53,583 nt of DNA from Syntrophales bacterium (GTDB lineage Bacteria > Desulfobacterota > Syntrophia > Syntrophales > Fen-1087). Positions within the stretch are counted from its first letter, which is position 1, and each line of letters opens with the position of its first letter. Positions 25,435 to 34,034 of this stretch are shown in pieces. The notes under the pieces are model-generated. The model worked only from the letters and a program-made list of their open reading frames with translations, had not been told where the DNA came from and did not search any database. Made by a program: the position numbers and the translations under genes. Location: positions 1 through 53,583 of the forward strand of contig JAUSOK010000109.1 of NCBI GenBank assembly GCA_030656035.1, written 5' to 3'.

Positions 25435-25930
25435 TCAGACTGGCCTGTTTTCGCTCCACGTCCCGGGCCATTTGTTCGATGTATTTCTGTAATTTTATCT
25501 GGAGGGCCTCGTCGGCAAGGGCCAGGATCCGGATGGCCATCAGGGCGGCATTTTTTGCGCCGGCCTTTCCGATCGCCATGGCGGCTACGGGGACGCCGCT
25601 GGGCATCTGCACGGTGGACAGCAGCGCATCCAGCCCCCGCAGGGCGGTAGCGTCGATGGGAACCCCGATGACCGGCAGCAACGTCTGCGAAGCGATCACC
25701 CCGGCCAGGTGCGCCGCAGCGCCGGCTCCGACGATGATCACGCGGACGCCGCGCCCGGCCGCCTCTCCGGCAAAGGCCGATGTCCGTTCCGGCGACCGGT
25801 GGGCAGACGTGAGTACGACCTCGCAGGGGATCTGGAAGTCCTTGAGGATCTTCATGGACTCTTCCATGACGCCGAGATCGGAATCGCTGCCCATCACCAC
25901 GCTTACAAGGCATTTATCGGATGTTTTCAT
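25418..25930 (-). CDS. purE: N5-carboxyaminoimidazole ribonucleotide mutase
   Basis: 170 residues, ATG at 25930. Class I PurE motifs: VVMGSDSDLGVMEESMKIL (substrate phosphate), LTSAHRSPERT (catalytic His/Arg), GAGAAAHLAGVIAS, PVIGVPI, and MPSGVPVAAMAIGKAGAKNAA. It moves the carboxyl group of N5-CAIR to C4 in purine synthesis. PurK is not adjacent. It overlaps tsaC and probably shares a transcript with it. Confidence 0.95.
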   Translation of the reverse strand: MKTSDKCLVSVVMGSDSDLGVMEESMKILKDFQIPCEVVLTSAHRSPERTSAFAGEAAGRGVRVIIVGAGAAAHLAGVIASQTLLPVIGVPIDATALRGLDALLSTVQMPSGVPVAAMAIGKAGAKNAALMAIRILALADEALQIKLQKYIEQMARDVERKQASLNAANT

Positions 25931-25998
25931 AAAGATGGTTGTTCCAAGGATTCGTAGTTTGCGAACTATTTTTCAACGATGATGCGAAGATCTCAATC

Positions 25999-26074
<76 letters not shown>

Positions 26075-26108
26075 CTAAAAAAATCTCTGTTCCCCGACCG
26101 GGAGCGTT

Positions 26109-26137
26109 TTATTATCTTAACAGACCCGCCTTGTCAA
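26109..26137 (-). promoter_or_regulatory. Sigma70 promoter of tRNA-Thr
   Basis: On the minus strand TTGACA (26132-26137), 17-base spacer, TAATAA (26109-26114), 35 bases ahead of the mature tRNA 5' end. Confidence 0.75.
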
Positions 26138-26257
26138 GATTTTATGACATCGGGTCATCGCCCCTATCTCCTCCCACCTGACGGGGAAGAATCAAGGAAG
26201 GAGTGATAAGTAGGGGAGGGGAAGGGTGAAGGAAGGGGGAAATTTCGTTCATCATCA

Positions 26258-26286
26258 TTGACAAGGGGTTTTTTTTCCATTATAGG
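26258..26286 (+). promoter_or_regulatory. Sigma70 promoter of the tol operon
   Basis: TTGACA (26258-26263), 17-base spacer rich in T, TATAGG (26281-26286). It lies 35 bases before the tolQ GTG and excludes upstream start codons in that frame, since the TTG at 26258 is the -35 box itself. Confidence 0.7.
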
Positions 26287-26320
26287 TAACGCCGTTTACG
26301 TTGCATCCGAGGAGGTTAAA

Positions 26321-27073
26321 GTGAAAGATATTTCATTTGTTGCCATTGGCGCCCTGGGGGGGGATTTTCAAGGCAGCGTGCTGAATATGGTTCTCAATGC
26401 CGGGCTGATGGTTCAGTTTGTCCTGTTGCTGCTGCTTTTGTTTTCCGTGATTTCCTGGGCCATCATCTTGATGAAATACAGAGTCTTCCGCCAGGTGCAA
26501 AAGGAAAACGACGCATTCCTGGACGCTTATATGAAGGGGGCAAAACTTTCGGAAATATTTCCGGAATCAAAAAAGTACAGCAACTCACCCATTGCCGAGA
26601 TCTTCCGCTCCGGGTACACCGAGCTGGTCAAGGTCACGAAGGTCATCAAGGAGTCGCCGGCCGGGAAGGAACAGGAGGGAGCGGACCGGTTTTCCCTCGA
26701 AATGAGCCGGATCGACAACGTGGAGCGGGCTCTGAACCGCGCCCGCGATTCCGAAAGCACGAAGCTGGAAAGCACGCTGGGTTTTCTCGCCACGACAGGC
26801 AGCGCCAGCCCTTTTATCGGGCTCTTCGGAACCGTCTGGGGCATCATGAACACCTTCAAGGACATCGGGGCCAGGGGGTCGGCGACGCTTGCCGTCGTGG
26901 CGCCGGGGATCTCCGAAGCGCTGATTGCAACCGCCGCCGGTCTGGCCGCGGCCATTCCCGCCGTCATTTTCTATAATTACTATCTGAACCGGATCAAGAA
27001 CATGACACAGGAAATGGATAATTTTTCCTCGGAGTTGCTCAACATCATCGAACGTTATTACGTGATCAAATAG
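26321..27073 (+). CDS. tolQ: TolQ/ExbB-type proton channel subunit
   Basis: 250 residues from a GTG at 26321 with GAGGAGG six bases upstream. Three transmembrane helices: about 23-45, then after a cytosolic loop about 145-165 and 185-210. The conserved second and third helices contain FLATTGSASPFIGLFGTVWG and SEALIATAAGLAAAIPAVIF, with the Thr residues lining the proton path. It forms the TolQ pentamer around TolR and powers TolA to keep the outer membrane tethered during division. First gene of tolQRAB-pal-cpoB. Confidence 0.93.
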   Translation: MKDISFVAIGALGGDFQGSVLNMVLNAGLMVQFVLLLLLLFSVISWAIILMKYRVFRQVQKENDAFLDAYMKGAKLSEIFPESKKYSNSPIAEIFRSGYTELVKVTKVIKESPAGKEQEGADRFSLEMSRIDNVERALNRARDSESTKLESTLGFLATTGSASPFIGLFGTVWGIMNTFKDIGARGSATLAVVAPGISEALIATAAGLAAAIPAVIFYNYYLNRIKNMTQEMDNFSSELLNIIERYYVIK

Positions 27074-27079
27074 ACTGCC

Positions 27080-27501
<422 letters not shown>

Positions 27502-27505
<4 letters not shown>

Positions 27506-28230
27506 TTTTCTCCCGGTTCCGCAGGGCAGGCCCTGACGGCGGCGCACGTTTCGGTCGCATGCTCGGATTTTCGGCGTTCATCCATCTTATCCTGCTGTCT
27601 TTCTTTATTTTTTCAACAAACATGCCTGTACCGAAGTGGACTTTCGGACCGGTTCATACCGTTCAACTGGTCAGTCTTTCCAACCGGATGTTGAAGGGGA
27701 CGGCCGTTTCCTCTCTGTCGCGGGAGATCCTGCAGCCGCAACCGGCGCCGTCCGCGATTGTCCTCAGGAAGCCGGTGGAAACGACGGCTGCGGTTCCGCT
27801 AAAGCGAGAAGAGGTTCTGAAAAAACCGGCCGACAGCATTGGAAAGGCCCTGGCCGCCATAAGGGACAGGGTCCAGGCGTTGTCAAAACCGCCGCCGGCG
27901 GTGCAGGCGGAAGGGCAGACCGGCCAGGCCGACGCCGGCCAGAGGATGGACCCCTATTATGCGGAAATCTGGGCGAGGATCCGGGGACAGTGGTCGCTGC
28001 CCCAGGGAATTCTCCCCAAAGGCAATGTGGAAACCGTCATCAACGCAAGGATACTGCGCAACGGCGCGGTTGTGGATATCGGCTTTGAAAAAAGGTCTGG
28101 CAACCGGTACTTTGACGATTCCGCCGTCCGGGCCATTAAAAAGGCCAGCCCGTTGCCGCCTCTGCCTTTCTGGATCCGGGGCGACAGTATCGAAATCGGC
28201 ATCCGGTTCCGTTCCGACGAGTTGCGCTGA
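27502..28230 (+). CDS. tolA: TolA/TonB-type energy transducer
   Basis: 242 residues, ATG at 27502. One N-terminal transmembrane helix (about 20-38, SAFIHLILLSFFIF, with the conserved Ser/His face), a ~110-residue Ala/Pro/Lys periplasmic linker, and a C-terminal TonB/TolA domain (YYAEIWARIRGQWSLP, NGAVVDIGFEKRSGN, AVRAIKKASPLPPLP). Position in the tol cluster favours TolA, although the C-terminal motif is TonB-like. It spans the periplasm to contact TolB/Pal. A palindromic repeat separates it from tolB. Confidence 0.88.
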
Positions 28231-28248
28231 TCCGGCGGAGCCGAACAC

Positions 28249-28392
28249 GACGGCTGCGTAAAAAGCTCCGCAGGCAAGGCGCGCATGGGGACATGACGCA
28301 GTCGTGTCCCCATTTTCCCAATGACGAAGGATGCAGTATGGGGACACGACTCTGTCATGTCCCCAAGCATCCGGACTTTTTACGCAGCCGTC
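28249..28392. repeat. Palindromic dispersed repeat, copy A (inverted orientation)
   Basis: 144 bp bounded by perfect 17-bp inverted ends GACGGCTGCGTAAAAAG (28249-28265) and its inverse (28376-28392). It contains two 25-bp near-palindromes with GGGGACA/TGTCCCC arms (28287-28311 and 28340-28364). Compared with copies at 35951, 49053 and 52750 it is reversed and lacks the GGCGTAC..GTACGCC hairpin. It lies between tolA and tolB. Confidence 0.85.
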
Positions 28393-28416
28393 AAAATTGT
28401 GAGAAAGGCGATGCAA

Positions 28417-29739
28417 ATGAGACGTACGGCAATAACCCTATGTACGATCCTGCTTCTGCTGCTGTTCTGGGGCCGGGGCGCACCGGCGGCGGAAAAGGTC
28501 TATATCGATATCGATTCGCCGGCTTTTCAGCGGTTTCCCGTCGCCGTCGTCGATTTCGAGGATTTGGGTCCCGATGCGGCGAAGGACGATTTATCGACAG
28601 GGTTCTCCGATGCATTGAGCCGCTACCTGGAGATGACCGGCTATATCCGGATGCTTCCCCGAGGAGCCTTTCTGGAAGACCCGAAGCAGCTTCCCTATAG
28701 CGGAGGCAAGGTCAGTTTCCCCGACTGGACGGTCATCGGCGCCGAGTATCTCGTGAAAGGCGGATTCAGCCGGAAGGGGCGGAATCTCAATGCGGAGTTC
28801 CGCCTCTATGATGCGGTCCGGGGCGAACGGATTCTTGAAAAACGGTACACAGGCCGGATGGAGGAGCAAAAAGAGCTGGTGCGCGGGATGGCCCGCGACA
28901 TTACCCAGACCCTGACCGGGGATGGCAGCGTCTTCGATACGAAGATCGCCTTCGTCGTGAAACGGGGCCGGTCATCGGATATCCACACCATCAATTTCGA
29001 CGGGTCCGGCCTGACCAGAGTGACCAACTACAAATCGATTACCCTTTCCCCCCGGTGGTCTCCGGACGGCCGGACCATCGGCTTCATCTCCTACAAGGAA
29101 GGAAATCCGGACCTATATTTCCGCCGCCTCAAGGATTACCGCACCCGGAAGATGTCCGAGTTCAGGGGACTCAATCTTTCAGGGGGGTGGTCGCCCGACG
29201 GGCAAAAGCTGCTGCTGACCCTGAGCAAGGATGGGAATGAGGAAATCTATCAACTGGATCTCGCCAGCGGTCAGTTGAAACGGCTGACCCATGAATTTTC
29301 CATTGACGTATCCCCGGTCTGGTCGCCCGACGGCCGCCGGATCGCCTTTGTGTCCAATCGTTCCGGATCGCCGCAGATCTTCGTGATGGACAGCGACGGC
29401 GCCCGGGTGAGGCGATTGACCTTCGAGGGCAACTACAACACATCTCCCGCATGGTCGCCCAATGGAAACCGGATCGCCTACGAAGGTTCGAAAAACGGCC
29501 GTTTCCACATAATCTCCATCAGCGAGGACGGCGGCAGCCTGATGCAGATCGGCCCCAAGACGGGCGACAACGAGTCGCCGTCCTGGTCACCGGACGGCCG
29601 GTATGTGGCCTTCAGCCAGAGGGGCCATGGGGCCGGCAAGATCGCTGTCATGAATGCAAACGGCTCAAATATCAGGATATTATACGAAAATCCCTTCGGG
29701 TGTATAAGCCCTGCCTGGTCGCCCCGCCTGAAGCCGTAA
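28417..29739 (+). CDS. tolB: Tol-Pal periplasmic beta-propeller protein TolB
   Basis: 440 residues from the ATG at 28417 (AAAGG nine bases upstream); the frame stays open back to 28321 through the repeat element, but those residues are repeat-derived. A signal peptide MRRTAITLCTILLLLLFW..APAA is followed by the N-terminal TolB domain (about 25-150) and a beta-propeller with recurrent WSPDGR-type blades: RWSPDGRTIGF, GWSPDGQKLL, VWSPDGRRIAF, AWSPNGNRIAY, SWSPDGRYVAF. It links Pal to TolA in the periplasm. Confidence 0.94.
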   Translation: MRRTAITLCTILLLLLFWGRGAPAAEKVYIDIDSPAFQRFPVAVVDFEDLGPDAAKDDLSTGFSDALSRYLEMTGYIRMLPRGAFLEDPKQLPYSGGKVSFPDWTVIGAEYLVKGGFSRKGRNLNAEFRLYDAVRGERILEKRYTGRMEEQKELVRGMARDITQTLTGDGSVFDTKIAFVVKRGRSSDIHTINFDGSGLTRVTNYKSITLSPRWSPDGRTIGFISYKEGNPDLYFRRLKDYRTRKMSEFRGLNLSGGWSPDGQKLLLTLSKDGNEEIYQLDLASGQLKRLTHEFSIDVSPVWSPDGRRIAFVSNRSGSPQIFVMDSDGARVRRLTFEGNYNTSPAWSPNGNRIAYEGSKNGRFHIISISEDGGSLMQIGPKTGDNESPSWSPDGRYVAFSQRGHGAGKIAVMNANGSNIRILYENPFGCISPAWSPRLKP

Positions 29740-29758
29740 AAAAATCCATTTTTTTATA

Positions 29759-29787
29759 TTGACGTATGCGGACGGGTTGTGTTTAAA
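29759..29787 (+). promoter_or_regulatory. Weak internal promoter candidate before pal
   Basis: TTGACG (29759-29764), 17-base spacer, TTTAAA (29782-29787), within the 243-base gap between tolB and pal. The -10 match is poor. The gap otherwise contains no gene. Confidence 0.3.
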
Positions 29788-29982
29788 TGCCTTCATATGT
29801 AGCAGCAGTTGCTGAAAATGGTAGTCCTGAGGGGCGATGCGGCAAAGAAGAATCTGAAAAGGCGGACAGAAAAGCATAGAGAATTCGAGCTCGTAGGTTC
29901 CTCTGAATGGCATGTCAAAAGATGGTTGGAAACGTATCATAAAATGGGTTCAAAAAACTAAGAGAGGGGAGGATTATTAAAA

Positions 29983-30555
29983 ATGAAAAGAAGTGCAACA
30001 GTTATCGGAATCGCAATGTTGGTTTTTTGTGTTTTCCTGATGTTTATGACGGGTTGTGCAAAAAAAGCCGTTTCAAAAGACGAGGGCTTGGTCGCGGGTG
30101 AACAGAAAGCGGCCGCTGCGGAAACGAAGCCTGCGCTCGTTCCTGCCCCGCCTAAGGACGATGCGAGAGAACTGGCACTGAAGGAGGACGCCGCTGCCGT
30201 TCCGGAAAAAGTGGCGAAAATCGAATTTAAAGACATCCGTTTTGCCTTCGACAAGTCAATCATTGAGCCCGCAGCAAGAGAGACCCTGAAGGAACTCGCC
30301 GACTGGCTGCTGAAAAGCAAGAATTATGCGCTGGCGATCGAAGGCCATTGCGACGAGCGGGGGACCGTGGAATACAACCTGGCCCTCGGACAGCGACGCG
30401 CCGAAGCATCCATGAAGTATCTCGTTGACCTCGGCGTCAACAAGGCTGATATTGCCACGATCAGCTATGGAAAGGAACGCCCTCTGGATCCCGGTCACAA
30501 CGAGGAAGCCTGGGCCAAAAACAGAAGGGCCAATTTTACGTTCAAGAATAAATAG
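29983..30555 (+). CDS. pal: Peptidoglycan-associated lipoprotein Pal
   Basis: 190 residues; ATG at 29983 after GAGAGGGGAGG. The lipoprotein signal peptide ends in a lipobox FMTGC (Cys about 26). An Ala/Lys/Pro linker leads to the OmpA C-terminal domain (about 80-190) with the peptidoglycan-binding signature IEGHCDERGTVEYNLALGQR and RRAEA. It anchors the outer membrane to the cell wall and cycles with TolB. All other tol genes lie immediately around it. Confidence 0.95.
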   Translation: MKRSATVIGIAMLVFCVFLMFMTGCAKKAVSKDEGLVAGEQKAAAAETKPALVPAPPKDDARELALKEDAAAVPEKVAKIEFKDIRFAFDKSIIEPAARETLKELADWLLKSKNYALAIEGHCDERGTVEYNLALGQRRAEASMKYLVDLGVNKADIATISYGKERPLDPGHNEEAWAKNRRANFTFKNK

Positions 30556-30575
30556 CGGCGTGAACCGGAAGGCCC

Positions 30576-31436
30576 ATGTCTAACATCCAAAAATCGCTAT
30601 ACCTGCTCGTTTGCCTGCTGCTTTTGGCGGGCTGCGCGAGCAGGCAGGCTTTGAAACAGGTTCAGAATGAGCTCGGCCGGATGGTCTCTGTCCAGGCCAA
30701 TGACATCGAAGCCCTGAAACAGGAAAATGCGGCCCTGCGCAAGGCGTTGGAAGGCGGTCAGGAAACGATTGCAGCCCTGAGAAAGACGCAGGCGGAAAGC
30801 AATGCCGACATGACGGTGCTGAAGGATCGCATTCAGCAGCTAAACGGCCGGACGGAGGAACTGCAGAAGGATCTGGCGGCTCTGCACAAGACAACCAAGA
30901 GCAAGGACGAAGAGATGGCGGAAAGGCTGAACCGCGCCATCTTCAAGATCAACTTCGTAGAGAACTTTCTGGGCATCGGGAAGAAGGATGCAGCCGCGGA
31001 CGCCGCCGAAAAGGGCGATCGATCCGCCAACGGCCGGCATAAGGATGTCCTGAACGGAAAGTCCGAAAGGGAATCGCTCTACGCGGCGGCCTACGAAACC
31101 TTCAAGGAGGGAAAGTACGAGAAGGCCAGAACGGATTTTCAGAACTTTCTAAAATTGCATCCCCGCTCGGAATATTCCGGCAATGCCCAGTTCTGGATCG
31201 GGGAGTGCTATTACAACGAGCAGCAATATGAAAAGGCCATCCTCGAATACGAAAAGGTGGTGACGACCTTTCCGGAGGGGAACAAGGTCCCCTATGCCCT
31301 GCTCAAGCAGGGTCTTTCCTTCCAGCAACTGGGGGACAAGACCAGCGCCCGGCTGTTCCTGCAGCAGGTCATCCGGGACTATCCCAATACGAATCAGGCG
31401 AGGGTGGCCCGGGCAAAACTGCTGGAGATCAAATAG
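30576..31436 (+). CDS. cpoB: Cell division coordinator CpoB (YbgF-type)
   Basis: 286 residues, ATG at 30576. A lipoprotein-like signal (LLLLAGCASRQ) replaces the usual cleavable signal peptide. A coiled coil of about 100 residues (QVQNELGRMVSVQANDIEAL onward) is followed by C-terminal TPR units (YAAAYETFKEGKYEKARTDF, NAQFWIGECYYNEQQYEKAI). CpoB binds TolA and coordinates septal wall synthesis with outer-membrane constriction. Last gene of the tol cluster; a strong bidirectional terminator follows. Confidence 0.9.
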   Translation: MSNIQKSLYLLVCLLLLAGCASRQALKQVQNELGRMVSVQANDIEALKQENAALRKALEGGQETIAALRKTQAESNADMTVLKDRIQQLNGRTEELQKDLAALHKTTKSKDEEMAERLNRAIFKINFVENFLGIGKKDAAADAAEKGDRSANGRHKDVLNGKSERESLYAAAYETFKEGKYEKARTDFQNFLKLHPRSEYSGNAQFWIGECYYNEQQYEKAILEYEKVVTTFPEGNKVPYALLKQGLSFQQLGDKTSARLFLQQVIRDYPNTNQARVARAKLLEIK

Positions 31437-31483
31437 GGCGAAAAGAAAAAGAGGCCGGAGGTCTCAAGGAAATCTGAAGGAAA

Positions 31484-31523
31484 AAAGAAGGGCAGGCGGT
31501 TTTCGGACCGCCTGCCCTTCTTT
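31484..31523. terminator. Bidirectional intrinsic terminator
   Basis: AAAGAAGGGCAGGCGG (31484-31499) and CCGCCTGCCCTTCTTT (31508-31523), a perfect 16-bp stem with an 8-base loop, between convergent cpoB and the lipoprotein gene at 31536. The A/T ends give short T tracts in both directions. Confidence 0.85.
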
Positions 31524-31535
31524 GCGTTACAGACC

Positions 31536-32327
31536 CTAATCGAGATAGAGGGGTTCGATGCCCGGCGGCGTCTTGAGATCGAATATCTCAGGATCGATGT
31601 CTTGCAGGAATTGGATGTCCGCGTACCGGATGCTCACGGAGACGACGTCTGTGCCTTCGGAAACAATGGTGATCTTCTGCGGGAGCACGGTCCCCTCCAC
31701 GCGGAGCGGCTCTTCGAAGTGCGCCCGGTACAGGCGCTGCCGTTCCCCGTAAACCTCGAGGCGTTCGAGAAAGCCGTCCGTCGTCCGCACCCACATGGAC
31801 CGGCGTTTCAGCGGCTCCACGAGGTCGATCCGGTAATGGTCGCCTTCCGGGCGGCCCTGCAGAAGCGTCTCCGGCCCTACCGGCGCAAAGCAGGTTCCCG
31901 TCAGCACGGCAATCAGGTCTTCGGGACTCATTTTCAGCGGCAGATAGCGCGCCACGTTGTCCGGGGTGGCGCGACCGATATAAAAGGCGCGGGTTTCGGC
32001 CAGAAAGACCTTGAGCGTCCGATTGTGGACGGAAAGAAAAAAGGCGGGGACGCCGAAGAGCGGGATGGCTTCCACCCGCAGCGACGCGGGTTTTTTCAGC
32101 AGCACGGCCAGTTTGAGTGGATAGCCCTCCCCCTCCCGCGTTACCACCCGAACTTCGGCCAGGGCCTGCAGCGCGGCGTTCGCCGGGATCCGGGCGGCAA
32201 TATGTTCCAGGGCGGCTTCCGGTGAGGCAAAGTCCATGCGGGCCGTCATTTTCGGCGCGGCCGCGCACCCGCAAAAAACGAGCAGCAGCAGACAAAAGGC
32301 AGGGATACTTTTTCGCGGTTCCGTCAT
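31536..32327 (-). CDS. Outer-membrane lipoprotein, DUF4292/LolB-like
   Basis: 263 residues, ATG at 32327. The signal peptide carries a lipobox FCGC (Cys about 21). The mature part has alternating beta-strand patterns expected for a half-open beta-barrel (LQALAEVRVVTREGEGYPL, VEAIPLFGVPAFFLSV, RSMWVRTTDGFLERLEVYGE), similar to DUF4292 and LolB folds that shield lipid chains. It overlaps the TPR lipoprotein gene by 4 bases, so the two are cotranslated. A LolB-like role in lipoprotein delivery is plausible but inferred. Confidence 0.6.
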   Translation of the reverse strand: MTEPRKSIPAFCLLLLVFCGCAAAPKMTARMDFASPEAALEHIAARIPANAALQALAEVRVVTREGEGYPLKLAVLLKKPASLRVEAIPLFGVPAFFLSVHNRTLKVFLAETRAFYIGRATPDNVARYLPLKMSPEDLIAVLTGTCFAPVGPETLLQGRPEGDHYRIDLVEPLKRRSMWVRTTDGFLERLEVYGERQRLYRAHFEEPLRVEGTVLPQKITIVSEGTDVVSVSIRYADIQFLQDIDPEIFDLKTPPGIEPLYLD

Positions 32328-34030
32328 TTTTTCAAAAGATCGCTGATTTTCCCGGGAAGGGTTTTGCTTTCGGGATTCAGCTTCAGCATTTCCTGGTAGA
32401 TCTCGAGGGCTTCCTTGAATTGCCCGTTCCGGACGTACGCGTCGCCGAGGTGTTCGCTGATGGCGACGTCGTCGGGCTGCAGGCGGACAGCCTCCTTCAG
32501 CAGCTCGATGGCCCTCTCCAGCTTGTCTTGCCGGAAATAGACCCAGCCGAGGCTGTCGATGATGTAGGCGTTGCCCGGCTTGTGCCGCAGAGCTTTTTCG
32601 ATCAATTCCTCCGCTTCGTCCAGGCGGATGTTCCGGTCCGCATAACTGTAGCCGATGAAATTCAGGGCGTCGGCATGATCGGGATCGATCACAAGGATCT
32701 GCCGCATCTGCTCGATGCCGTCTTCGAAGCGGCCCGTCTTTTCGTAAAACACACCGAGGCCGTAGAGGATTTCCTTGCTTTTCGGCAAAACGTCCAGCCC
32801 CTCCCGCAGCACCTGTTCGGCCTGGGCGTAATCCTTTTTTTCATCATACAGGGAGGAGAGGAACACGTACAATCCGGGCGCGTCTTTCTTGACGGAAATG
32901 GCCTCCCGGACGGCTTTCATCGCCTCGTCCGGCTTGCCCTCCTTTTTGAGGATCGTCGCGGCATGGGTCCGGGCGTTGACGTAGAAATCCGAGTCCGGCG
33001 TGATCCGCGCAAACATTTCAAGGGCCTGCCGGTTCTGGGATTTTTCACTGTAGGCCGCAGCCAGCAAATAGCGGATCTTCTGATCGTCCGGATAGGACGC
33101 ATGCAGCTTTCCGAACAGGTCAACGGCACGATCGGGGCGTTCCCGTTCAAGGTAGATCAGGCCGATGGTCAGCGCAATCTCCTTGTTGGACGCGTGCTGT
33201 TGCAGTATCTCGCCGAATACCTGATCCGCTTCCGCATCCCGTTTCTCGCGCAACAGCAGGTCCCCCATCCGGATCCTGACTCTCACGCGGCTCGGGTATA
33301 TTTTCGTGATATGGTCGTAAATCCCGATGGCCAGAGCGTATTTCTTCTGTTTTTCGTAGAGAACCCCCAGCTCCGTCATGGCGGACTCAAAGGACGGCCT
33401 TATTTCGAGGGTTTTCTTGAGCTCTTTTTCCGCCTCGTCGTCCTGTTTGAGTTCCATCAGGATCTTGGCCAGATAATAGCGGCCGATGACGTGATCGGGA
33501 TCGATGGCCAGCAGCTTTCTGATCGTATCGAGGGCGTTCTGAAAGTCTTTTTGTTCGGCGTACAAGGCGCCGAGATACAGATGCGCCGGCGTGTGTTTCG
33601 GATCCAGCGCGATGACGGCCTGATAGGCCCGGACGGCATTGGGGTGGTCCTTGATGTTGGCGTATAGCCCGGCGAGCAGAAAGTGCACCTCCACGTCCCG
33701 GGGATGCGATTTCAAGACATCGTTCAGAAGCGCCAGCGCTTTTTCAAAAGATCCACTTTCGCCGTACAGAACCGCCAGCTCGGCGGCCAGGAGCGGAGAT
33801 TCGGGGTCGAATTGCCGGGCTCTTTCATATTCGCTGACGGCTTCCGCGCCGTTTTCGTTAAGCAGGTTCAGCACGCCGAGGGAATAGTGATACGCCGCCA
33901 GCATGGACGGGTTTTGCGAGGCGTCCCGGTCCAGGGGCTGCGCCGGGCCGGGCGGCTGGAACAGCAGGCAGCCCTGCAGCAGGCCAATCGCCGCCAGGCA
34001 CGCCAGTTTATGAAAAAAGCAGTTGCGCAT
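32324..34030 (-). CDS. Large TPR-repeat lipoprotein
   Basis: 568 residues from the ATG at 34030 (GGAAG upstream; a TTG five codons earlier is possible). The signal peptide ends in a lipobox LLQGC. The rest is a near-continuous array of about 14-15 TPR units, e.g. AAYHYSLGVLNLLNENGAEA, HLYLGALYAEQKDFQNALD, IDSLGWVYFRQDKLERAIEL. Such proteins scaffold envelope or secretion complexes. It lies 4 bases after ctpA and overlaps the downstream lipoprotein gene. TPR lipoproteins such as NlpI act as adaptors for CtpA-type proteases in other bacteria, which makes an adaptor role attractive here (inference). Confidence 0.8.
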   Translation of the reverse strand: MRNCFFHKLACLAAIGLLQGCLLFQPPGPAQPLDRDASQNPSMLAAYHYSLGVLNLLNENGAEAVSEYERARQFDPESPLLAAELAVLYGESGSFEKALALLNDVLKSHPRDVEVHFLLAGLYANIKDHPNAVRAYQAVIALDPKHTPAHLYLGALYAEQKDFQNALDTIRKLLAIDPDHVIGRYYLAKILMELKQDDEAEKELKKTLEIRPSFESAMTELGVLYEKQKKYALAIGIYDHITKIYPSRVRVRIRMGDLLLREKRDAEADQVFGEILQQHASNKEIALTIGLIYLERERPDRAVDLFGKLHASYPDDQKIRYLLAAAYSEKSQNRQALEMFARITPDSDFYVNARTHAATILKKEGKPDEAMKAVREAISVKKDAPGLYVFLSSLYDEKKDYAQAEQVLREGLDVLPKSKEILYGLGVFYEKTGRFEDGIEQMRQILVIDPDHADALNFIGYSYADRNIRLDEAEELIEKALRHKPGNAYIIDSLGWVYFRQDKLERAIELLKEAVRLQPDDVAISEHLGDAYVRNGQFKEALEIYQEMLKLNPESKTLPGKISDLLKK

Positions 34031-34034
34031 GCGG

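Noticed and set aside
26258-26320. TTG-initiated extension of TolQ
   Set aside because: The TTG is the -35 box of the promoter; the GTG at 26321 has GAGGAGG at correct spacing.
28293-28700. Plus-strand frame spanning repeat copy A and the tolB 5' end
   Set aside because: Different frame from TolB, Arg-rich shadow sequence; TolB frame has signal peptide and beta-propeller motifs.
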